Shown here: positions 57,013-64,000 of the stretch, in pieces
Layout: each line of letters starts with the position of its first letter
How positions within the stretch are numbered: the stretch's first letter is position 1
NCBI GenBank assembly: GCA_030704615.1
Contig: CM060732.1
Coordinates: 60,555,053 to 60,619,052 of the forward strand
Direction: 5' to 3'
DNA: 64,000 nucleotides
Origin: Takakia lepidozioides
Taxonomy: Eukaryota; Streptophyta; Takakiopsida; Takakiales; Takakiaceae
Notes under the pieces: model-generated
Databases searched by the model: none
What the model saw: only the letters and a program-made list of their open reading frames with translations
Told to the model about the DNA's origin: nothing
Position numbers and translations under genes: made by a program

Positions 57013-59303
57013 GAACTCTCTCCCTTGGTCCGTGAGTACCTCAGCTGGAGCACCAAATGGCTAAGCACACGATCCAAGAATGCATACGCAGCCCCCTCAC
57101 TAGCCTTGTCAGGCAATGGAACCAACTCAATCCACTTGGAGAAGTGCTCCACCATCACCAACACATATCTGTGGTGGCGCACAGTCAGTGGCAACGGTCC
57201 TGCGAAGTCAAGACTCCATCTGTAGCCCAATCCCATGATAGGTAAAGGATGCAACTGTGGTGTAGGGGCGTTAAACGAAGCACGCACCCTGTCACACACC
57301 ATGCACCTAGCCACAAACTGTTGCACCTCTGTATGCATACCACGCCACCAATACTGCCCCTGCAGTAAACTGTGAGTGCGTCGCACTCCAAAATGCCCCA
57401 ACTCCTCATGGGCATGCCGCACTAACCGTGCACGCTGTGTGGGGTGAGGCACAATCCTCACCCGACCACCCTCCCACACTCGAAGTAGGTGTATCCCCTC
57501 CCACTTGAACCTCTTGGCTCGTTGTAGGATCCGATCCCTCTCCCTGGCAGTCACAATGGCTGCCGTGTCTCCCGTGCGGAGGTAGTCCAACACAGCTGAA
57601 TCCTCATGTATATCTCTGGCACCACCTAGCTCATCACTAGCCTCAGGGTCCTCAGACACTCCGTCTACAGTCATCCCTGTTGTAGGTCCAATCTGACCTC
57701 CCGATGCCAAGATACACAAAAATGCAGATGCGTGCCATCCCGGCACCATCTCCTCGTCCGTCTCACCATGCCACCGAGCTCCAGTGTCATCCTGCTGGCT
57801 CATGCATGGATTGCGACTCAATCCATCCGCATCCCGATTGACCAAACCCGGTCGATGCACAACCTGAAAGTCATACTCCTGGAGTATAAGTGCCCACCGT
57901 GCAAGCTTCCCCGTAAGCTTGTCTGACTCCATCAACCACTTGAGTGGCTGGTGATCCGTGACAAGGGTGAAAAGATTGCCGTATAGATAGCACCTGAAGT
58001 GTGCCACGGCCCACACTGCAGCTAAGCACTCTCCCTCATATGAGCTGTACTTAGCCTCTGCAGCATTGTTCGAGCGGCAAGCGTAAGCCACTACGAACTC
58101 TCTTCCCTCATCATCCACCTGTGTGAGCACCGCTCCAAGCCCCAGCATGCTCCAATCCGTATGCAGCTGAAAGGGACGCCCCCTGATAGGTCGTCTCAAG
58201 ATAGGCGCCGAGGTCAACCTCGCCTTGAGCTCTTGAAAAGCTCGTTCCTGCTCATCTTCCCACTGCCACTCCTGGTCCACCTTGGTCAGCTTGGTTAGAG
58301 CCTTTGCAATGGTACTAAATCCCTTGACAAACCGTCTATAATAGTTTGCCAACCCCATGAAAGCTCGAACTCGGCTCACATCCGTGGGGCATGGAATTTG
58401 TGCAATGGCCTCTACCTTAGTCTGCTGTACCCCCAATCCTCCAGGATATATCATGTGACCCAGATACTCAATCTGGTTGTGGAAAAACTTGCACTTCCCC
58501 GGATGCAACTTCAATCCGTGCGCTCTCAAGCGCTCCAATACCACCTGAAGGTGTCTCTCATGCTCCTCCATCGTAACACTAAAGATGATGATGTCATCTA
58601 TGTAGCACCGAGCAAAGTCCACCCCTGCTAGAATCCTATCCATGACTCTCTGAAACTCTGCAGGAGCATTCTTAAGCCCAAATGGTAAGAACCGCCACTG
58701 ATATAGGCAATCCTTGCCGTGCTCATTGATCCCCCAGAATGCCGTCTTCTGCTTGTCCGCCTCCTTGATTGGCAACTGGCGATATCCGGATCGTAAATCC
58801 AAAGTGCTAAAGGCCTTAGCATGCCCGATGGCATCAAAGATCTCCTCTGGTGTTGGCATGGCATACTTATCGGACTTGGTCTGACGATTTACAGGCCGGT
58901 AATCACCGCACATACGTCTCTCCGTCCAATTGCCATAGACATCCTTCTTGGCTGGCATCACTGTGGCTGAAGCATACTCTCCACCAGAGAGCTCCACCAA
59001 ACCTGCCTCCCAGAGATCTTGAGTCCTCATCTGAATCAAAGACCTCTCCATGTCACTGTATCTATAGGGTCTCCGAAAGATTGGCGTGTCAGTGGCCAAC
59101 TCAATACGGATCTCTTGACCCTTCAGTGCTCCCAAGTCCTTCAAACTGAAGGCAAAGCAATTCCTGTAAGCCCTCAGGAACCGCCGTATACGTCGTCTCT
59201 CTCCTCCGGTGACAATGGGTCCAATGTCAGGCTCCCAATTGTCCTCCGTAACTACAACCTTAAGTCCAGTGGGCTTAGAGGTAGAGGACGCGTCCCATGG
59301 TTG
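56976..59303 (-). CDS. pol: Reverse transcriptase, RNase H and integrase N-terminal part, copy 2
   Basis: Open from the codon after the conserved TAG down to a frameshift near 57,056. Counting from the leucine codon at 59,144: RT residues about 40-190 with 'MPAKKDVYGNWTERRMCGDY' and YIDD at 181-184; RNase H about 325-400 with 'TDWSMLGLGAV' and 'TDHQPLKWL'; integrase zinc domain 'HAHEELGHFGVRRTH...CMVC' (intact HHCC); rve core starting 'SLDFAGPLPL'. The domain order RT-RH-IN is that of Ty3/gypsy (Metaviridae). It has no ATG of its own near the start, so translation probably depends on readthrough of the TAG or on the upstream frame. Confidence 0.92.
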   Translation of the reverse strand, partial: QPWDASSTSKPTGLKVVVTEDNWEPDIGPIVTGGERRRIRRFLRAYRNCFAFSLKDLGALKGQEIRIELATDTPIFRRPYRYSDMERSLIQMRTQDLWEAGLVELSGGEYASATVMPAKKDVYGNWTERRMCGDYRPVNRQTKSDKYAMPTPEEIFDAIGHAKAFSTLDLRSGYRQLPIKEADKQKTAFWGINEHGKDCLYQWRFLPFGLKNAPAEFQRVMDRILAGVDFARCYIDDIIIFSVTMEEHERHLQVVLERLRAHGLKLHPGKCKFFHNQIEYLGHMIYPGGLGVQQTKVEAIAQIPCPTDVSRVRAFMGLANYYRRFVKGFSTIAKALTKLTKVDQEWQWEDEQERAFQELKARLTSAPILRRPIRGRPFQLHTDWSMLGLGAVLTQVDDEGREFVVAYACRSNNAAEAKYSSYEGECLAAVWAVAHFRCYLYGNLFTLVTDHQPLKWLMESDKLTGKLARWALILQEYDFQVVHRPGLVNRDADGLSRNPCMSQQDDTGARWHGETDEEMVPGWHASAFLCILASGGQIGPTTGMTVDGVSEDPEASDELGGARDIHEDSAVLDYLRTGDTAAIVTARERDRILQRAKRFKWEGIHLLRVWEGGRVRIVPHPTQRARLVRHAHEELGHFGVRRTHSLLQGQYWWRGMHTEVQQFVARCMVCDRVRASFNAPTPQLHPLPIMGLGYRWSLDFAGPLPLTVRHHRYVLVMVEHFSKWIELVPLPDKASEGAAYAFLDRVLSHLVLQLRYSRTKGESSWGSFRLCVIKP

Positions 59304-59306
59304 CTA
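59298..59306 (-). promoter_or_regulatory. Putative readthrough stop UAG CAA CCA, copy 2
   Basis: Same nine bases as in copy 1 at 42002-42010. The codons on both sides are in the same frame in both copies. All other nonsense codons differ between the copies, so this one predates them or is selected. Confidence 0.5.
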
Positions 59307-59425
59307 TGCTGCAACCTCTTGAGCAGTACTCCCTACCTGCTCAGTCAATGACAAGGCCTCATCCTGCCCCATCATCTCATCCTTGAGGACCTCCTCAACC
59401 CGAGAAGAATCCCCAACCTCATCCA

Positions 59426-60628
59426 TCACAGCCGCCTTGGCTGCCAACTCCCTCTAACCTCGAGCACCTCCCACGTGTGCCATGGATGCATGCACCCCGT
59501 GGTCCTCATATGCTCGCCCCCACTCACTGCCTGTACCGTCTCGGTAGGCAGAGAGACCATTGAGGGAAGTGTATTCCGCACTCTGCGTTGCTCAGCTAGA
59601 GCCAAGCTGATAATCCAGGTCAAGCAATTGAGATCCATTGCTTGCCCCAACACTTGACGACGTGATGCCTCAGAAAGAGACGACACCGCCGTGGTACCAG
59701 TGGTAAAACCCATTGCCCACTCACGCTCGTCAGCATTAGGCTCCACTAACTGCTGCAACTGAGCATCCCACAGGAGGCCAGGTCCACTATCCCGGAAAGC
59801 ATGCGATCCTGGGAAGCTGAGCAGTGTAGGTAATGCTGCTCGTGGTTGACCCACCTTGTTGACCACTGCCAAAGGCGAACGGTCATCGTGTCTCACACGT
59901 TGAGACTGCCTCCCTGTGTCCAGAATGTTATCCACTGTGAGATGTGCTGGCCGCTGCACCCCATCAAATGCACGCTTGAGCAGTGCGGGTGGCATCATGT
60001 TAGTCCACCATAGCCGTGGACGATGAGCCCGTGACCCCACTGTAGCTGCATCTAGCAACACTGCTGACCCAAGCCACGACCGGACTTGATGCACACTGGC
60101 CATCACCCTGGCCCGAGAATCGCCCATCAGTGGCACATTCTCCAAGATGTATGCTGGAGATACAGCTTGATGAAGCTGCAAGTGGCGCAAAACCCGCACC
60201 ATCTCCCAAAACAGACCCGACCTCGAGTCTCGCAATCCATTGCCATGCCCGGCTGATGAATGCCCTTGGCAGGGCCAACCTGCCACTACCAGATCAATGG
60301 AGCCAACCCGCTCCAAATCCTGCGCCCCCAGCAACGAAATGTCTGCTGGCAAGGCCTGCTGATATCCACGAATTGCAGACACCGACAACAACTCAGGGTA
60401 CCGCTGCACCAACTGAGCAACATGGCGAAGTGAAACGCGTCGTGCAGTCTCATCCCTCTCCACATATAGGTAACGCCGAACTCGTACACCTGCCTGTAAC
60501 ACAGCAGCCAATCCGGTGCTGATCCCGCCAAACAAGTCCAGAAGACAAATGCCTTCATCCGGAGACTGCCACACAATAGGTGTGGTGTCCAATGGAGACA
60601 ATTGAGGTGGTCCTGGTGCAATCCCCAC
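59426..60628 (-). CDS. C5 cytosine DNA methyltransferase, copy 2 (open, 400 codons)
   Basis: Carries the ordered motifs of a DNA C5-methyltransferase: motif I 'LLDLFGGISTG' (29-39, SAM binding), motif II region 'VERDE' (56-60), motif IV 'VVAGWPCQGHSS' with catalytic Cys120 (codon 60271-60269), motif VI 'ENV' (163-165, catalytic Glu), motif VIII 'HRPRLWW' (203-209), a target-recognition stretch and the C-terminal 'EWAMGF...RRQVLGQAMD' motifs (about 303-331). No BAH, chromodomain or UBA domain is present. It transfers methyl groups from SAM to cytosine in the family; which sites it prefers cannot be told. In the element it lies between protease and RT. The frame enters by a one-base loss near 60,668 and exits by one near 59,456; between them it is intact. 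Confidence 0.92.
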   Translation of the reverse strand: MGIAPGPPQLSPLDTTPIVWQSPDEGICLLDLFGGISTGLAAVLQAGVRVRRYLYVERDETARRVSLRHVAQLVQRYPELLSVSAIRGYQQALPADISLLGAQDLERVGSIDLVVAGWPCQGHSSAGHGNGLRDSRSGLFWEMVRVLRHLQLHQAVSPAYILENVPLMGDSRARVMASVHQVRSWLGSAVLLDAATVGSRAHRPRLWWTNMMPPALLKRAFDGVQRPAHLTVDNILDTGRQSQRVRHDDRSPLAVVNKVGQPRAALPTLLSFPGSHAFRDSGPGLLWDAQLQQLVEPNADEREWAMGFTTGTTAVSSLSEASRRQVLGQAMDLNCLTWIISLALAEQRRVRNTLPSMVSLPTETVQAVSGGEHMRTTGCMHPWHTWEVLEVRGSWQPRRL

Positions 60629-60667
60629 ACTCTCCTCCTCTCCTGACGGTACAAAAGCCTCACCCAG

Positions 60668-62532
60668 GCTTGTTGCACCCGTCGATCAGCATCCCGCTGC
60701 AAATCCTTGCTCGTGCCCCACAATGGAGTCTGAGCAACCATGGTAGGCAACTCCGCCATACCATACATGTCATCCTGCTCTCCCGGAGGTGGTACATCCT
60801 CTGAATGAGCATTGCCCTCAAGCAACTCTCTAGGCCAACTCACTGCCGCTGTGAATGCTGCTAGTGTCGGCATCTTGCCTCGCTGGGCAACCGCAACTCC
60901 TCCTATGAACGTCACAGGGAGCTGCACACGCCGGCCCTCCCCTGACTGCCATGCAGGCCTATAGGAAGCTGACTCCTCCCAAAAATCCAGGGTGAAGCCC
61001 ATGGGGTACAACACTGCCCCACCAACCAGGACATCGTATGAGACTGCGTCTGTCACAATGGCCTTGGCTCGCATCACTGAGCCATCTGTAGGGTGATCCG
61101 GCCGTAGTCTGATAGCCAACTCATGCCGTGTCATGCCCCGAGCCTGCTCCGATCCTCCCAGAGACGTCTGTATCTGGAAAGGACAAGGCTCCATATCTGC
61201 CTCCGTGAGGCCCAAGCCTGCAATAGCAGCTCTGCCCAGCATCAGTGGCTGAGCTCCCGAGTCCAACAAGACTCGCAGTGGCCGGTACCTCTTGCCTGCC
61301 GGTCCACTCAAACAGAAAATGCCATCCTGGTTGTCTAACATGACAACTCCAGGTGTCACCATGGCGCGCTCAATTGCTGGCCTAGCTGGCAGCTCCATCA
61401 ACCTGGCAGCTGCAGCTTGCCATGGCGCCGCCGTGGCAGTCTTGACCCTCAAATCCGAGGATCCCTCCGGCACTACACCTCCCACTATCTCCGCAGAAGA
61501 TGAAGTAACCTCCCCACTCTCACAGAGTGTAGCTGCCAGCCTGAACACCTCAGCTGGTCTTATCCCCGGCGTCGCAATCATGGTAGCCGAGAACAATGGA
61601 GCCTGGCACACAGATGTGGCCGCTCCTAACAGCACACTAGCTGCCGTAGCCTTGGCAACACTAGGTAGTGGTGCTGCCCGTGTAGCTCTCCCCAATGGCA
61701 TAGTAACCTCCGCCTCGGTAATAGTCGGGCAAGAACTAGGTGCCATGGGTGGCGTCGACACTGTCTCCGCCAATGTGAATGACTGAGGAAGCCTAGCCTG
61801 ACGGCTTGCCTCCCCACGCTGTGGATCCAACTCCACCTCTGCACCTCGTGGCTCAGGAACTCGTGCTGCTCCTCGAGTCACGGTTGCAGCAGACTCCACC
61901 TGCACTAGTGGTAGTGCTGCTCCACACATGAATCCCATGCCTCCCATATCTCCTCCCTCAGGAGCAGGAGGTGGACCATCCGGCCTTAGAGCCGGTACCA
62001 CCTGAGCTGTAGCCATGGCAGCGAGCCTCTGCTCTAGCTGCTGAAGCCGGTTGGCCATGCCTTGGTCAACACCCTGACCTCCGCGTCCTTGGCCACGTTG
62101 AGCTTGCCCTTGGCCTGCACCTCGTGGCTGGCCACCTCGTCCTCTCTGGGCTGCTCCACCTCGCCCCCGGCCACCATTGTTCCCTTGGAACTGGCCTGGG
62201 CGCAACTCAGGATGCAAACTATAACACTGGGCCTCTCCATGCCCGTGCTTGCCACAATGCCCACACTGCAACTGTGCAGGCTGTGCATGTGCCGACCCTT
62301 TGCCTCCCTCTGGGCAATCCTTCTTGACATGGGGTCCTCCACATGTCCAGCACACCACATCCGCCCGTTGTTGGCCAGCAAATGAAGGGAGAGACCCCTG
62401 CATTTGAGGTCCTCTCTGCCCTTCCCTGAGCTTCACCTGAGCCCCCTTGTTGCCTTGAGCACGTTGAGGTAGTTGTTGGCTAGGAGCACCACTACCCCGT
62501 GGTGTCTCCTTAGCAAATCCCACCATGACCAC
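60668..62532 (-). CDS. Gag zinc knuckles, linker and aspartic protease, copy 2
   Basis: Begins just after the TGA that truncates gag. Zinc knuckles are at residues 61-73 (CX2CX3HX4C) and 90-103 (CX2CX4HX4C). A GRG/RGG tract lies at about 118-158, a long Ala/Pro/Thr linker extends to about 400, and the retropepsin 'VLLDSGAQPL' has its active-site Asp-Ser-Gly at 424-426. The frame stays collinear with copy 1 until a one-base loss near 60,668; beyond that the open frame continues out of register and should not be read as protein. Without readthrough of the TGA it would not be made with gag. Confidence 0.85.
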
Positions 62533-63435
62533 TCATTCCTCCACCATGTTGAGCTCTATCCGCTCTGCCAGCAAAAACACATTTGCTAAGGTGGGTTGGG
62601 CCGCTTGTAGGAGAGTTGCATCCCGCACCCTTCTCCTCAGCTCCTTGTCCAATATCCCATACCAGAATTGGACTGCCTGAGCTTCCGTAACCCCTTGGGT
62701 TACATTTATCAAGCGCCTCATGCGAGTGAAAGCCTCCCTCAAGCTCTCGGTCGGCTTCCGTTGGAACTCTTGCAAGCTCCGCAACTTCTCTGTCCTCACC
62801 CCTTGGTAGTTCCCTCTCAACTCTTCGAAGAACTCCACAACAGGGTTGAAGGCAGGCACGGGTGCTAGTGCTGGTGCGGTAGTGGCTTGGGTGGACGTCG
62901 TAGCTACTGTACCACCAGTCCCACTGCTGCTTGCTGAAGCTGCCGGTGCAGCGGCAGGTGTAGCCACTGCCCTCGTGGCTCTAGTGCCCCTAGTGATGGA
63001 GACATAGTCGGGTGACCAGTACATCCTCCACTCCTCGATCTCAACCTCATGCCCCCGCCTGAACTCATGGTAATCATCCATAGGCGGCCCCTCAAGGTGC
63101 TGAAACAGCCCTTTCCATGCCATGAACGGCGTAAATAGTTGTGGATTGCGCATTTGCTGCAAATCACACCAACTATCAAACTCTTGGATAAAATCATCCA
63201 ACTCAATGGTGCCCACCGCCCCAGAGTACCTTCGTGGCCCCTTGGTAGCTCCATACATCTCCTCCATTGTGTCCCACAATAATGGCAAAGAAACAACTTG
63301 CACCGCCGGTATGAGCCCTCCTGATTTACAATCCGAATCAGAACCTTCCGTGGAAGACACAGGAGGTGAAGGTGGCCTAAACCGCACACCTCGTCTCGTG
63401 TACCCACTAGTAGGCCACTGGGCACAGCCTGTCAC
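62533..63435 (-). CDS. gag: gag (capsid region), copy 2
   Basis: 300 codons with a Ty3/gypsy-like capsid region: a helical N-terminal part ('IELDDFIQEFDSWCDLQQM', 'FMAWKGLFQHL'), a low-complexity Ala/Thr linker, and the conserved 'SLREAFTRMRRLINVTQG...FWYGILDKEL' block. It ends at TGA (62535-62533) where copy 1 has CGA, so the stop is a C-to-T mutation. The N-terminal residues are encoded by leader satellite joined directly to gag, so the true start is missing here too. Confidence 0.85.
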   Translation of the reverse strand: MTGCAQWPTSGYTRRGVRFRPPSPPVSSTEGSDSDCKSGGLIPAVQVVSLPLLWDTMEEMYGATKGPRRYSGAVGTIELDDFIQEFDSWCDLQQMRNPQLFTPFMAWKGLFQHLEGPPMDDYHEFRRGHEVEIEEWRMYWSPDYVSITRGTRATRAVATPAAAPAASASSSGTGGTVATTSTQATTAPALAPVPAFNPVVEFFEELRGNYQGVRTEKLRSLQEFQRKPTESLREAFTRMRRLINVTQGVTEAQAVQFWYGILDKELRRRVRDATLLQAAQPTLANVFLLAERIELNMVEE

Positions 63436-64000
63436 AGCCCCTCACAGCTCGTCACAGCCTCAAAGGCCTCAGGCACAGCCTGTCACAGCCCCTCACAGCC
63501 GTCACAGCCCCAAAGGCCTCAGGCGCGGCCTGTCACAGCCCCTCACAACCCGTCATAGCCCCAAAGGCCATGGGCACGGCCTGTCACAGCCCCTCACAGC
63601 CCGTCACAGTCTCAAAGGCCTCAGGCACGGCCTGTCACAGCCCATCACAGCCCCAAAGGCCTCAGGCATGGCCTGTCACAGCCCGTCACAGCCCGTCACA
63701 GCCCCAAAGGCCTCAGGCGCGGCCTGACACAGCCCCTCACAGCCCGTCACAGCCCCAAAGGCCATGGGCACGGCCTGTCACAGCCCCTCACAGCCCATCA
63801 CAGCCTCAAAGGCCTTAGGCACGGCCTGTCACAGCCCCTCACAGCCCGTCACAGCCCCAAAGGCCATGGGCACGGCCTGTCACAGCCCCTCACAGCCCGT
63901 CACAGCCTCAAAGGCCTCAGGCACGGCCTGTCACAGCCCCTCACAGCCCGTCACAGCCCCAAAGGCCATGGGCACGGCTGTCACAGCCCCTCACAGCCCC
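63424..64000 (-). repeat. GGGCTGTGAC-type satellite in the leader of copy 2
   Basis: Reverse-complement version of the array at 36.1-37.6 kb in copy 1 (units ending CACGGCCTGTCACAGCCCCT on the plus strand). It runs off the window end. It abuts gag directly, lacking the roughly 800 bp of unique leader found in copy 1. Confidence 0.85.

Larger units (their letters stand above)
55205..64000 (-). mobile_element. Ty3/gypsy-type retroelement with DNA methyltransferase and PHD finger, copy 2 (5' end outside window)
   Basis: Same organisation as copy 1 on the opposite strand and better preserved: leader satellite (64000-63424), gag (63435-62533), knuckles-protease (62532 to about 60668), DNA methyltransferase (60628-59426), TAG (59306-59304), RT-RNase H-integrase (59303 to about 57050), integrase-PHD (57012-56170), polypurine tract, then blocks A (55909-55722), B (about 55719-55394) and A again (about 55391-55205). 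Breaks relative to a continuous frame are one TGA at the gag end and single-base losses near 60,668, 59,456 and 57,056. The methyltransferase, RT, RNase H and PHD domains are each uninterrupted. Confidence 0.92.

Noticed and set aside
60286-60667. C-terminal part of the open frame 62532-60286 as real protein
   Set aside because: After the one-base loss near 60,668 it runs out of register with the DNA methyltransferase, which is read in the neighbouring frame.
1-64000. tRNA, rRNA or prokaryotic operon features
   Set aside because: No cloverleaf, rRNA signature or Shine-Dalgarno-spaced gene series was found. The spliced genes and transposons show nuclear eukaryotic DNA.

Overview
The window looks like nuclear DNA of a streptophyte green alga, most likely a charophyte of the Chara type (inference). 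Two intron-rich genes have plant-type relatives. The LINEs carry a plant-style C-terminal zinc knuckle. The dominant mobile element is a Ty3/gypsy-type retroelement that carries a cytosine-5 DNA methyltransferase; capture of such enzymes by retrotransposons has been reported in charophytes and dinoflagellates. No rRNA, tRNA or CRISPR array was seen.

Layout. 1-12.5 kb is repeat-rich and gene-poor: a decayed chromovirus tail (1.6-2.2 kb), AT-rich DNA, a perfect hAT-type MITE with target-site duplication (3.4-3.9 kb), a rearranged duplication (6.0/7.8 kb) and an array of nested palindromes (9.4-9.9 kb). 12.5-18.5 kb (minus strand) is a complete six-exon gene for the NC2-alpha/DRAP1 subunit of the NC2 transcriptional repressor, with two LINE relics in intron 2. 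19.8-21.6 kb holds unassigned cysteine-rich exons and a partial Dim1/KsgA-like rRNA dimethyltransferase remnant. 25.0-28.9 kb (minus strand) is a complete six-exon gene for a bHLH-MYC_N-domain protein without a bHLH.

From 32 kb onward transposons are nested. A MITE is interrupted by a LINE, and the LINE is interrupted, with a short target duplication, by retroelement copy 1 (34,284-45,555, plus strand). Copy 2 (55,205 to beyond 64,000, minus strand) is a second, less decayed member, and a gag fragment of a third lies at 50.0-50.9 kb. The inferred protein order is Gag - two zinc knuckles - aspartic protease - C5 DNA methyltransferase, then a UAG in a readthrough-like context (UAG CAA CCA) conserved in both copies, then RT - RNase H - DDE integrase - PHD finger. 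The element therefore encodes both a chromatin-mark writer and a histone-tail reader.

The element's ends are unusual. The LTR-like sequence is split: one half (B) is at the 5' end and the other (A) at the 3' end in copy 1, while copy 2 ends A-B-A. This fits integration of 1-LTR and 2-LTR circles opened at an internal palindrome (GACAGCTGTC), or a split-direct-repeat architecture. All six nonsense mutations that could be compared between copies are C-to-T in CG or CAG context, as expected for methyl-cytosine deamination. 46-51.5 kb holds CACTA-like termini, a recurring palindrome and decayed minus-strand coding pieces of unknown origin. 52.5-54.5 kb is a tandem array of roughly 0.5-kb units.
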